Shown here piece by piece: positions 46,852 through 58,616 of a stretch of 64,000 nt of DNA; positions within the stretch are counted from its first letter, which is position 1, and the number at the start of each line of letters is the position of its first letter. The notes beneath the pieces are model-generated. The model saw only the letters and a list, made by a program, of their open reading frames with translations. It was not told the DNA's origin and searched no databases. This DNA comes from Uranotaenia lowii (lineage: Eukaryota; Arthropoda; Insecta; Diptera; Culicidae): positions 160,562,031 to 160,626,030 of the forward strand of contig NC_073693.1 in the NCBI RefSeq assembly GCF_029784155.1, given 5' to 3'. The translations under genes were made by a program, and so were the position numbers.

Positions 46852-48525
46852 TTTGTCATTTTTGTCATTTCTGTCATTTTTGTCTTTTTTGTCATTTTTG
46901 TCATTTTTGTCATTTTTGTCATTTTTATCATTTTTGTCATTTTTGTCATTTTTGTCATTTTTGTCATTTTTGTCATTTTTGTCATTTTTGTCATTTTTGT
47001 CATTTTTGTCATTTTTGTCATTTTTGTCATTTTTGTCATTTTTGTCATTTTTGTCATTTTTGTCATTTTTGTCATTTTTGTCATTTTTGTCATTTTTGTC
47101 ATTTTTGTCATTTTTGTCATTTTTGTCATTTTTGTCATTTTTGTCATTTTTGTCATTTTTGTCATTTTTGTCATTTTTGTCATTTTTGTCATTTTTGTCA
47201 TTTTTGTCATTTTTGTCATTTTTGTCATTTTTGTCATTTTTGTCATTTTTGTCATTTTTGTCATTTTTGTCATTTTTGTCATTTTTGTCATTTTTGTCAT
47301 TTTTGTCATTTTTGTCATTTTTGTCATTTTTGTCATTTTTGTCATTTTTGTCATTTTTGTCATTTTTGTCATTTTTGTCATTTTTGTCATTTTTGTCATT
47401 TTTGTCATTTTTGTCATTTTTGTCATTTTTGTCATTTTTGTCATTTTTGTCATTTTTGTCATTTTTGTCATTTTTGTCATTTTTGTCATTTTTGTCATTT
47501 TTGTCATTTTTGTCATTTTTGTCATTTTTGTCATTTTTGTCATTTTTGTCATTTTTGTCATTTTTGTCATTTTTGTCATTTTTGTCATTTTTGTCATTTT
47601 TGTCATTTTTGTCATTTTTGTCATTTTTGTCATTTTTGTCATTTTTGTCATTTTTGTCATTTTTGTCATTTTTGTCATTTTTGTCATTTTTGTCATTTTT
47701 GTCATTTTTGTCATTTTTGTCATTTTTGTCATTTTTGTCATTTTTGTCATTTTTGTCATTTTTGTCATTTTTGTCATTTTTGTCATTTTTGTCATTTTTG
47801 TCATTTTTGTCATTTTTGTCATTTTTGTCATTTTTGTCATTTTTGTCATTTTTGTCATTTTTGTCATTTTTGTCATTTTTGTCATTTTTGTCATTTTTGT
47901 CATTTTTGTCATTTTTGTCATTTTTGTCATTTTTGTCATTTTTGTCATTTTTGTCATTTTTGTCATTTTTGTCATTTTTGTCATTTTTGTCATTTTTGTC
48001 ATTTTTGTCATTTTTGTCATTTTTGTCATTTTTGTCATTTTTGTCATTTTTGTCATTTTTGTCATTTTTGTCATTTTTGTCATTTTTGTCATTTTTGTCA
48101 TTTTTGTCATTTTTGTCATTTTTGTCATTTTTGTCATTTTTGTCATTTTTGTCATTTTTGTCATTTTTGTCATTTTTGTCATTTTTGTCATTTTTGTCAT
48201 TTTTGTCATTTTTGTCATTTTTGTCATTTTTGTCATTTTTTTTTAATTTGGTCATTTTTGTCATTTTTTTTTAATTTGGTCATTTTTGTCATTTTTGTCA
48301 TTTTTGTCATTTTTGTCATTTTTGTCATTTTTGTCATTTTTGTCATTTTTGTCATTTTTGTCATTTTTGTCATTTTTGTCATTTTTGTCATTTTTGTCAT
48401 TTTTGTCATTTTTGTCATTTTTGTCATTTTTGTCATTTTTGTCATTTTTGTCATTTTTGTCATTTTTTGTCATTTTTGTCATTTTTGTCATTTTTGTCAT
48501 TTTTGTCATTTTTGTCATTTTTGTA
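46852..48525 (+). repeat. 9-bp satellite (GTCATTTTT)n, about 180 units
   Basis: About 154 almost perfect units at 46852-48238. There is then a twice-repeated junction 'ttttttttaatttggtc' (48238-48282) and about 28 more units to 48525, with one 10-bp unit near 48461. Because 9 is divisible by 3, every frame is open on both strands (SFL, VIF, CHF; KND, TKM). These long frames are an artefact of period, not protein genes. Confidence 0.95.
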
Positions 48526-49445
48526 ATTTTTGTAATTTTTGTAATTTTTGTAATTTTTGTAATTTTTGTAATTTTTGTAATTTTTGTAATTTTTGTAATT
48601 TTTGTAATTTTTGTAATTTTTGTAATTTTTGTAATTTTTGTAATTTTTGTAATTTTTGTAATTTTTGTAATTTTTGTAATTTTTGTAATTTTTGTAATTT
48701 TTGTAATTTTTGTAATTTTTGTAATTTTTGTAATTTTTGTAATTTTTGTAATTTTTGTAATTTTTGTAATTTTTGTAATTTTTGTAATTTTTGTAATTTT
48801 TGTAATTTTTGTAATTTTTGTAATTTTTGTAATTTTTGTAATTTTTGTAATTTTTGTAATTTTTGTAATTTTTGTAATTTTTGTAATTTTTGTAATTTTT
48901 GTAATTTTTGTAATTTTTGTAATTTTTGTAATTTTTGTAATTTTTGTAATTTTTGTAATTTTTGTAATTTTTGTAATTTTTGTAATTTTTGTAATTTTTG
49001 TAATTTTTGTAATTTTTGTAATTTTTGTAATTTTTGTAATTTTTGTAATTTTTGTAATTTTTGTAATTTTTGTAATTTTTGTAATTTTTGTAATTTTTGT
49101 AATTTTTGTAATTTTTGTAATTTTTGTAATTTTTGTAATTTTTGTAATTTTTGTAATTTTTGTAATTTTTGTAATTTTTGTAATTTTTGTAATTTTTGTA
49201 ATTTTTGTAATTATTATAATTTTTGTAATTTTTGTCATTTTTGAAATTTTTGGTATTTTTGTAATTATGATAATTTTTGTAATTTTTGTCATTTTGTATT
49301 TTTTCTCATTTTTGTAATTTTTGTAATATTTGTAATTTTTGTTATTTTTAATCTCTGTATTTTTTGTTATATTTGTAAATTTTGTAAATTTTGTAATTTT
49401 AGCGTTTTTTTGTCATTTTTGTTATTTTTTTGTTGTTTTGCTATT
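48526..49445 (+). repeat. 9-bp satellite variant (GTAATTTTT)n, then a decaying tail
   Basis: At 48526 the unit changes from GTCATTTTT to GTAATTTTT and stays so for about 76 units to 49211. It then mixes both forms with substitutions until about 49445. It is a single-base variant that has spread by amplification of one block. Confidence 0.92.
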
Positions 49446-50515
49446 TTTGAAATAGTTTCTAAAGTTAGTTTATTTTGAAGCCCAGTGGTTTATTTAAAAA
49501 AAATATCAGGAAAATTGAACTTCTTCTCAGTTTCAGCCAGAATGGTTGGAATTGAATAAAAAAAATATTTCTTATACGTCCTATAGGTAATCTCCAGAAA
49601 TTAAAAAAAAAGTTTGGTAGTTCTATTGCCACAAATTTTTAGAATATATTGTGAAGGTTTTGAGCTAAAAGAAAAGAACATCATTCCTACTTGCTCAAGT
49701 TTGAGTATGAAATTGTTACGAAAATGGAAAATTGACATAACCTACATCAAAGGCATGGCAAACCTCAGTCTTGATAACCCAGTCACGATCGTGGAAAAAG
49801 AGGAGCAAATTTGTATTGATATTGGATATTCTATCCCAGGTTTGGTTTTATTTTCATTGAACTTTCGCGTGAGGTGCAGCCTTTTGCTGTTCAAAAGCCA
49901 GCCAGCCGCAAATCCAAAATCCACACAGAAACAGGTTGGCAACGGGTCAGCCAAAACAAAGTGCATCGATGAACCCCCGCCTTTCTTGACTTGACTTCCA
50001 GCCAGCAACGAGTCCATCAAATGGTTCAGTGGGTCGTTTTTAAATCTTTCTTTGCCTATCCAACTTGTTGTACCTTTAGCAGCTGATCGTTCTTTGCGGT
50101 AAATACGGAAGTTACTTTGCTATAATTTTTATTAATTCTTTGTGTGGCATCGCTAGAGAAAAATCTCACTCTTCCGAAATAAGACAAGGGGACGTGCTGG
50201 GCAAGTGTGCCGCTAACTTTCCGAGAGTTCATCGCAATTTGATCGTTGATTTGCTTTCCCGAGCGAGGTTAATAAGTTCGAATCGTGAGCCAGGCGAATC
50301 GAGTGGTTTTCGCTCATTAAAGTTCTTCGGAAAAGTCAAGTATGAAAATGACCTTGATTTTTATCACTTTTATTTGGTTCGGATCGGAACTCAACATGAA
50401 GTGATACAATATAGCTTTTTGATAAATAAGACTAATCAGGGTAAATTGTTTCCTAGTAAACTTTGTTAGAAATTTCCTCATTTATTCATAGGATACTCAG
50501 GTAATGTAGACCAAT
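49446..50515. other. Unassigned; possible retrotransposon RNase H trace
   Basis: 49614-49800 encodes KLLRKWKIDITYIKGMANLS on the plus strand. This resembles the end of LTR-retrotransposon RNase H (family form: ...YIKGKDNVVADALS), but is too short to be sure. The rest of the interval shows nothing clear. Confidence 0.3.
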
Positions 50516-50605
50516 TCAATCAATTTATTATTATTATTATTTGTTTATTATAATTAAGTTCATCGAACATAAATGTTTAAATGAATATGTTAAGTTACAA
50601 TCTAA

Positions 50606-52235
50606 TTAGTAAAACAATTTGGACTGACGAATTCGACGAATAAATCGACTGGATGCAAACTGATGCAGGTGTTCAGCATCCTGAAACATACGCATCATTG
50701 CACTGAATGGTTCATTGTAGCCAAAAGATGTTCGGTGGATTTGATGTGACAGCAACGAATTAGATCGCAGAGTTCGCGACGGGGCACTGAGGTTTATCAT
50801 CCTTAGAAGATTTGGCGATTGAACTTCTCCATTCATAATCTTAACAATGAAAGAAGCCTGTTGAGTCTTTCGGCGACATGCGAGGGTTTCGAGACCCAAA
50901 AGCTGACACCGATCCGAATATGCTGGAAGATCTTCGGGATGACGCCAAGGCAGGTGTCACAAGGCGAATCTGACAAACCGCTTCTGTACACGTTCAATCA
51001 TCAAAATCCAACTTAGTTGATACGGAGCTCAGACCACAGCGGCATGCTCAGTTATAGATCTGACGAGGGCGCAGTACAGTGATTTCAAGCACAAAGGATC
51101 TTTGAATTCGCGTGACACTTTGGTGATGAAGCCGAGCTGACGATTCGCTTTGTTGATAACTGAAGAGCGTTGGCTGTTGAAAGTGAGCTGCGCATCGAGG
51201 ATCACGCCAAGATCATCCACTTCAAAGACCCTTTTCAAAAACTGGCTGCCGATACTATAGTCATAAGGGATCGGTGTTTTATTTCGATGAAAAGTTATCA
51301 CAGAGCATTTTGAGACACTGACTGTTAGTTTGTTCAGTCTACACTAAGGTTGCCAGAATTTTTTCCACTTCCATCCGGGCCTAGCAATTCCGGGCATTTT
51401 TTCAAAAAAACCTGGCAAAATCCGGGCGTGGATTTCAATTTTTCAAATCCAAAAACCGGGCAAAAACCGGGCAAAATTTAGGTGTTATTATATATAAAAG
51501 CAAAGAAAAAATGCAAAAAAAATTAAATTAATATTTTATTAATGTAATTGCAGACTTCCGAAAACTTTTTGGAACACTTAAATATTTAAAGGTTTATAAA
51601 AGTAAATCAGCGAAATTATTTGAAACAACCGTTGAAAATTTCCATACCGTTAATCGAATTTGCTGAAACTTACTCAAAAACTTTGATTTTTTTTTGGTTT
51701 CTTTGTGAAAATTGTGAAAAAATCCGGGCAATATCCGGACTTTTTTCACGATATCCGGGCAACCGGGCCGGACCGGACTTTCTCGAAATTTTGCATCAAA
51801 TATCCGGGCAAACCCGGATAAAACCGGGCAATCTGGCAAGCTTAGTCTACACCATTCATCAAACTGGTTCAGCAGAGATTGGAGGCGAATGCAATCAGCA
51901 GTACATTCCACTGGCAGAAATATTTTAAGGTCATCAGCGTAACCAATTTTCGTTCCGTCTTCTAGGCTAGTAATCAGATCGTTATAAAATAGCGCAAATA
52001 ATAATGGCCCCAAATTACTCCCTTGAGGGACGCCAGATCGATTGGTAAAAGGATATGAAATGCTTGTGCCGTACTTGATTCTTATGCAGCGCTCGGTGAG
52101 AAAGGATTTCAGCCAAGCAATCATGTTGTCATGAATGCCAAGCTTGGCAAGCTTAGCGAGCAAAATCTTATGGTCAATCGCGTCAAAAGCAGCTTTGATA
52201 TCTGTATACACCGCATTGACTTGTTTAAAAACAGT
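50606..52235 (-). pseudogene. LINE reverse transcriptase, 3' half
   Basis: Order on the minus strand: DIKAAFDAIDHKILL (52205), NRSGVPQGSNLGPLLF (about 52040), catalytic GYADDLKIF (about 51940), NQFDEWCR up to the MITE at 51845. The frame resumes after it with LNKLTVSVSKCSVITF and VFEVDDLGVILDAQLTF (51336-51170), then KDPLCLKSLYCALVRSI (about 51080) and LGLETLACRRKTQQASFI (50900-50606). The coding sequence is well kept apart from the MITE and a break near 51030. Clade assignment (I or CR1) rests on motif style and the TAA tail only. Confidence 0.8.
51345..51844. mobile_element. hAT-type MITE, 500 bp, TSD GTCTACAC
   Basis: GTCTACAC at 51337-51344 and 51845-51852 (8 bp, fits the hAT nTnnnnAn preference). 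TIRs TAAGGTTGCCAGA and the complement TCTGGCAAGCTTA. The interior has about a dozen CCGGGCAA or CCGGGC words in both directions. No frame of its own. Confidence 0.82.
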
Positions 52236-53408
52236 AATAAAAAAAAACTAGCAATTTTGTTGATTACCTGTCTCTTCTTCGATGCCCCTCTGGATTCTAG
52301 TCAAGCGCCTCTCTGCAAATCTCGTTTTCATCTCTTCGCAGCATGTGCCCAATCCATCTCCACTTACATTCATGAATCTCGATCTCCAGCGCCTTTTGAT
52401 GACACCGGCGATGTAGTTCCACGTTTGAGATCCAGTTTCGCGTTGTCACCGCATATGCGCACCAAGTTTCGCACCCGTACAACAATATGGATTTGACGTT
52501 TGAGTTGAAGATAAGGATTTTAGTTCGTAGAGGCGTGAGCGCCAGATGTTTTGGAGACTCGCAAACGCAAATCGGGCTTTTCGGGTTTCGATGTCTTTCT
52601 TAGTACCTCCATCACGCGTAATCTGGCTACCAATACTGGAAGCACTCCACTCTCTCAACCTGTTGCCCATCTACCTTGAAACTGGAGGGATTTACTATGT
52701 TAATCTCCATCGATTTGGTCTTTCCGACATTGACTTTGAAACCTGCTGCCTTTGAGTTTAGGTGAGGTCGTCGGTGCTCGAGGTGCTCAGCATATCCGGT
52801 TGTGTTTGGGGAAACAAAACAATATCGTCAGCCAGGTCAAGGTCGTTCAGTTGCTCCACTGTTGAAGGATTCCACGGCAATCCTCGGTTCGGTGCACAGT
52901 CGATCGAATCTCATCCATTCCGATCAGCAAAAGTCGCGGTGATAAATACATTTCTGTCTCACTTCAGCAGTTACCGGGATTGGTTCGAACAAGACACCGC
53001 CTTGCACGAAAATTCCTCGTATTGTGCTTCGATGAGATGGACTAGTTTCTCTGGGACTCCTTGTCGTCTTACAGCCGCCCAGATGTTTTCGTGGTTCAGA
53101 CGGTCTAATGCTTTTTCGAAATCAACGAACACCAGCAGAAGAGTCCTGGAATTCGTTCATTTGTTCCAGTATGATTCGTAGCGTTGTGATGTGGTCCACA
53201 CATGATCGTGCGGATCGGAATCCAGCTTGTTTCCGTCGTAGCGTCGATTTTCTTTTTCTTGAGGGTTGTACAGATCAACGATATGCCTCGCCAGTTACCG
53301 CACTCTGTCAGGTCTCCTTTCTTCGGGACCTTTATGAGGATACCCAGCATCCAGTCGGCCAGGAAGTTTGCAGTATCCCAAATGTCAGCGAAAAGACGGT
53401 GCAACAGT

Positions 53409-53737
53409 AGACTGAGTCGATTTGGGGTCATTTTTGAATTTGCAAATTTTTGTTTTTTTGCAGAATTTTTAAGTAACGTTTACATGAGTAAAGTTGGACT
53501 TTTAGGTTTGTATGGGTAAATTGAATATTTTGTACTGAAAAAATCAACATTATTTTTGTTTTTTCTATGCAACCGAGCCTGCTAATGGGTTTCGTGCCAG
53601 TTTATAAATTATTCAAAGGAAATTTTCTGCTGAACAACTTTGTTGAAGACCGTAAATTCGTATCTTATTAGACCAAAAATTTATTAGCTGCTCAACAGGG
53701 GTATGTCTTTTGGCATTGATAAACAATAAATACTACT
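53409..53737. other. Non-LINE stretch inside the RTE element
   Basis: Lies where RT residues after KDMKSNK are expected. AT-rich, with 'cgatttggggtcatttttg' on one side and 'attagctgctcaacaggggtatgtcttttggc' on the other. It looks like a MITE or part of one; no inverted ends or TSD found. Confidence 0.45.
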
Positions 53738-54822
53738 TTGTTGGATTTCATGTCTTTAATTGCCGCTTCTATTTCAGCCAGCGAGGGCGCTTTCGAGTTG
53801 ACGCCATTAATGCGACTTACTTTTGGCGCTTCGAGCTGCAGGTTCTGTTGGCCATCGGTATTCGTGACTCGGAAGAGTTATTCCATCGTTTGAGCTGATC
53901 TGTTCGATCGGTCAATAACTGACCTGCGCGGTCTTTCAGCGGCATTCTAGCATTAGTCCTTGCATCACTGAGGCGGCGAGAAATGTCATAAAGTAATCGG
54001 ATATCTCCATTGGCGGCGGCTCTTTCTCCATCTTCGGCTATGGAGTTTATCCAGGCTCTCTTGTCTCGTCTACAAGCTCGTTTAACTGCATTTTCCAGCT
54101 ACTGCGGCTGCTTTGGCTGACCCCATACATGCCAGCTCAATTCCGACTTTCGCCTTTCTCCGATCATCGACCATCCGACAGCCATTCAATTCTTCTTCCA
54201 CAGACCATGGCTCGTCGTGATAAAGGATTTCTTGATTCCACACCACTGTTCTTCTACTGTTCCGTCTGTCAGCAGTTCCGAGAATCGGGATTCTAGCTGT
54301 TCAACGTATGCCCTTTTCAACTCTGGATTCTCCATCCGGCGGACGTCGTATCGACATCGGACTTTCTTATCTCGCCGCTGGACACGCGTGATTCTCAGTC
54401 GTATCTCACCAAGAACGAGGTGGTGGTCAGATGCAATATCTGCGCTTCGTTTGTTGCGGACATCAAGAAGGCTTCTTCTGATTTTCTGTTTGGCCATCTC
54501 GGGATACCCAAGTTACCCAAGTGACCTTATTTATGTGCTGGTCGATGGGGGAAGAACGATCCACTGATCACCATGTTGTTGTTGCCACAAAATTCTACAA
54601 ACAGCTCTCCGTTTTCGCTCATCTGTCCTAGACCATGGCGTCCCATGATGCGCTCAAGGTCCTGATTGTCGGAGCCAATTTTTGCGTTGAAGTCGCCCAA
54701 ATGGATTTGAATGTCATCCTTCGGAATTTTCTCTACCACGCTGTTCAGTTGACTGTAAAACTGCTCTTTCTCCTGCAAATCGACAACATCAGTTGGCGCA
54801 TAACACTGGACTATTCTAAGGT

Positions 54823-57800
54823 TGTAACAGGGTTACATTTAGAATCGTTTCGTTAATAAATTTAACTACAAACTGTGATATAATTGTTTATTTATTTATT
54901 ATTTATTTATTTATTGTTGTTGATTATTTATTCATCTAATTATTCGTCCAGTGTTCGTGATTGGATAGTCTATTGTTTGTTAAATTATTATTTAGCTATT
55001 TAGCTATAGAAAGTTGTGCATCTAGTTATTAGAATTATTTAATTAGTATTTATTTAATTTTGAGTTAGGTCCTTAACATAATATAAATTGCTACACAGTT
55101 GTGAAATGAATAATTGTTGTGTACGTGTAGGATAAGATTATACACTCGATCGCATGATAGGAAACGATGAGCCATAAAACTTGTAAACGCCTGGATGTAG
55201 TTATATCCAAAAACGCACATGGTAAAAAGGAAGTAGATTAACCTTACGCTCAGCGGGGATTGTCTCAATGAGAAGTTAAGCGCTTAGCGTCATCTCTCGA
55301 GTTGACCCGATTATTTTAGAAAATATGGGTTCAAGGGTGGATCGTCATGAGAAAGGTTGATTTGGTTGTTGTAGGAAGGAAAGAGAGGTCACTTCTTCGG
55401 GTTGGTTGAAGGTTTTGGAATTGTGTCCAAAGGTCAATGACATCCTTCGGGAATTCTTTGACTCCCCTTTTGAAACCAAAAATGATAACTTGTGCGGCCG
55501 TGTTACGGCTATTATGTAGGAATTCTGCGCCGTCGCACATCTAGCGATCAATAAATCTGCGACCGGACTCTTACCAAGCGTTCCGGTAGCAACCAAGGAA
55601 AGGATCCGGAATTCGATTTCCCATGTCGGATGCGGTCGTCGACCGTCAATTTAGATGACCAAATCACCAGTGTTCCAGCTCAACACAATTCCACTCAACC
55701 ACTATCCATGTGCAACGAATGCATGATTTCACCTTAACCATTGTGTTCCGGTGTCGAGGACCCACGTGTTCACTTGTACTCCACCGAAGGTATGTAACCT
55801 CTTGAAATCCCTACGGGGAAATGCAGTGTCGAATGCACATATTATATTCCATCTCCAGTATTACTTCCGGCTGCAGATATTTCCGGTCTGTCGCTACGAT
55901 CGAACATTGCACAACATTTATCTTCGCCACATTGCTAGCAGGCTCACTTTATCGGCCGGAATTAATAAGGGTACCCACAGGGAGTGAGCGAAGTTAAAAT
56001 TAAATGATTCGCATCTAATAATAGATCAACAGATAGAAAGCCACTCCTCCTCGAATTGAAATTAAAACACACAGTTTCCGAGAACTGCCAACCATTGTAG
56101 GGTTCCTGATTTGAAAGCTCGCCTAAAAAGCTTCAATAAGATATAAAACCGCACACGAATAGGGAAAGCTAGAGGGAAGGTTTGCCATAAAAGTCGTTAA
56201 TGTACATTAGGGTGGACTTTGTCTGGGATTTTGGGGGCTCAAGCTTCAAATGATAGCTTAGGGTGTAAGAAACAATATTTTATATGTCGGCGACTCGGAA
56301 AAATGATGTTTAGAGGTCGCACTGGTTCGATTTTTGAAAAAAAGTCTTTTTTTTCGACATTTAGTCCTAATAAAATTATCAGATCTTGAAAAAATATCAA
56401 ACATGTGTCTCTAACATTTTTTAAATTTTCTTCTTAATGTAAACTAAACTGAAAATTTATTGGGACTGTTTTGGACTCTCAATTTTATGTATGATTTTTT
56501 AAATTACGCAATACTATGATTTTTTGTAAAAAAATAATGATTAAAATTAACAAAAAGGTGTACTTTGGATTAAGATTTTTAATCAACATTGAATTCAAAA
56601 GATGCGCGACGTTATGATGTGCAACTTTGCAGAAGAAAATGTATAGCTATAACTTGTCGTTTCAAAGTAATTCAAGTTTCACTGTGGAAGTAAGTCGCAA
56701 TTTTCAAATTTTTTATGAGTTTCAAGCTATCTAAGAACCAAATAAACTCCTGATATCAAATTTTTTCATTCTTTTGTCGATCCTTAAATCACCAGAAAGA
56801 ACCATTTCAAGTTTCTAGATTTTTTATTGATTGAAAATCGTGTTTCCCATACTTGGGTGACGGTTTGGTGAATGTGTTATGGCTACAACCACTAAATAAG
56901 TTTTAAATAAAAATCTAGAAACTAGTCATGGTTGTTTCTGTTGATTCAAGGATCGATAAAATGATGAAAGTTTGATATAAGAAGTTTAGATTGCTCGAAA
57001 CTCATCCACATCATAATATAAAGCAATTCTTAGCAAAAGTTTGAAATTTGTGACTTTTTCAGTCAGAAAAACTTGAATAACTTTTTCACGACGAGTAATA
57101 GCTATACCTACATATGTATATTTTCTTCTGCAAAGTTGCACATCATAACGTTGCGCATCATTTGAATTCAATGTTGATTGAAAGTCTTATTAAAAGTACA
57201 CTGTTTTGTAAATTGTAATTTTTTTTTCACAAAAATTCATAGTATTGTGTAAATTAAAAATCATACTTACAAATTGAGAGTCCAAAACAGTACCAATCAA
57301 TTTATAGTTTAAAACTTACATTATGAAGAAAATTTAAAAAATATTAGAGACACATGTTTGATACTTTTTCAAGAATTTAATTAGGACTAAACTTCGAAAA
57401 AATGGCCTTTTTCCAAAAATCAAACCAGTGCGACCTCTAAACATCATTTATCTGAGTCGCTGCCTTACAAAAGTTTGTTTCTTATACCCTAAGCTATCAT
57501 TTGAAGCTTGAGCCCCCAAAATCCCAGACATAGTATAATTTTGGCCCCCCCTAATGTACATCCTTAGAAAATAAGATTGAGTATTTACACTGGGTCGGAC
57601 TGCTCGGGAAATCAGTCCACTCGCTTCTGTTTCGATCACGTGTTGGGGGAGATTTGATGGCAAATTTTTGAGCCGGTGATGAGAAGCACAAGCGAGTGTT
57701 TTGGAAGGGGATAGAACGCCGTGTCCATTGCCTTCTGCTGCACCGAAGAGGTGACTACGGGAATACTTGCTACTCCACCCAGTCCTGGGAACTTCGTACC

Positions 57801-57969
57801 ATTCTTGGATCCTTTTAGGAACGACCCGCCCTGGGGTCACGGTTCTCGCCGGGCACTTTAACCTCGACGAGTGGTTCTCGATCAAAAGAAGAGGCGCTAA
57901 AGCCGCTCGTTCAACGAACACGAACTGAACAACGAGACAATTCCCAGTTGTGTGCGCTAAGCACGCTAT
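54823..57969. mobile_element. 3.15-kb LTR-like insertion in the LINE endonuclease
   Basis: AAGGT is duplicated at 54818-54822 and 57970-57974. The insert starts TGTAACAGGGTTACA, typical for an LTR, but ends ...AAGCACGCTAT rather than CA. After removing the hAT foldback inside it (56208-57553), about 1.8 kb remains without coding frames, which suits one large solo LTR or a gutted element. Contains (ATTT)n at 54885-54920. Confidence 0.6.
56208..57553. mobile_element. hAT-type foldback element, 1346 bp, TSD ATGTACAT
   Basis: Ends TAGGGTGG... and ...CCCCCCTA. ATGTACAT lies at 56200-56207 and 57554-57561 and fits hAT nTnnnnAn; because it is a palindrome it could also be read as part of the TIR. 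The two halves are complementary almost throughout (arms of about 620 bp), from 'ggactttgtctgggattttgg' to the centre near 56870-56890. Confidence 0.78.
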
Positions 57970-58616
57970 AAGGTTTCTAACCCGTGTTCTAAATTTGGCT
58001 TTGACTATTCTTTCGATTATCGGTTCCCATCTATTTAATGAGAGCCGTATGGGCCTGCGGGCTTAATAGGAAACAAACTCATCGTTCCCGAGTAGCTTGT
58101 TCTCCTCGTTTGCCAGAGTATAGCAAGAAATGCCCGGATTGTGTCTTGTGTTCTCCAGTGTTAGGTCAACGGACCTCGCTCAGTCCCAGAGTTTCTAGCT
58201 TCAAGCGGCTAGCTTCTTTAGCGAGTTGATCCAGCTTACCTGGCTGGGCAAGGGTCAAAACATTTCAAGTTGCAATTCTAGTCCGTGTTTTCATGCTAAA
58301 AGTCGTTGTCAAAGTTCCAATTCGGTTATTTCTTCTCTAAGTTTCCGTAACAGTACAAGATATCAGGAGCAGTAAGTAGGTTGTTAGCCTAAAGTCCCTA
58401 ACCCGCGATGGGGCTGTCATCTTGGACTTAGCTGGCGGGAGCCGCATTTCAGCCGTTCGCTGCGAGACGGACGCTGTTTGAGCCGCCCCTGACATGGAGA
58501 ACAGACCTCGATTGTTGTTGCACGCCGTCTCTGACCTGGAGAATAGACGCGTGCAACCACCTTCTCAGTCTGCATGCGACGGGTACTCGATCTCAGCACT
58601 CGTTAAAGCTAACATA

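Larger units (their letters stand above)
50516..52235 (-). mobile_element. I/CR1-like LINE, 5'-truncated, with (TAA)n tail
   Basis: Minus-strand RT from about 52235 down to 50606, then a 3' region ending in (TAA)n (complement at 50519-50545). A 500-bp hAT-type MITE (51345-51844) interrupts it. The 5' end meets the 3' end of the RTE LINE. Confidence 0.78.
52262..58420 (-). pseudogene. RTE-like endonuclease/reverse transcriptase, fragmented
   Basis: Endonuclease: RIATWNVLTLAQPGKLDQLA (58290) with nearby LGLSEVR, then a break, then RIVQCYAPTD at 54815; the frame is restored exactly when the insertion is removed (RVRNL|RIVQC). Then GDFNAKIGSDN and GRHGLG (54690-54630) and the SDHHLVLGEI motif (about 54420). 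RT: APSLAEIEAAIKDMKSNK (53800), ADWMLGILIKVPKKGDL and CGNWRGISL (53350-53270), catalytic LADDIVLF (ADD codons at 52824-52832), KARFAFASLQNIWRS (52570), KWRWIGHMLRRDENEICREA (52370-52300). Many frameshifts and stops. Family role: target-primed reverse transcription of its own RNA. Confidence 0.82.
52262..58610 (-). mobile_element. RTE-like LINE, near full length, split by insertions
   Basis: Minus-strand pieces: 58610-57975 (5' region and endonuclease start), 54822-53738 (rest of endonuclease, start of RT) and 53408-52262 (RT to C-terminus). A 3.15-kb LTR-like insertion (54823-57969) and a ~330-bp non-LINE stretch (53409-53737) separate them. The element lacks the last ~90 codons that the copy at 44145-44392 retains. 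Confidence 0.82.

Noticed and set aside
46801..49317. Several open frames of 328-487 codons on both strands
   Set aside because: They are produced by the 9-bp repeat, whose period is a multiple of three; the peptides are pure tripeptide repeats in every frame.
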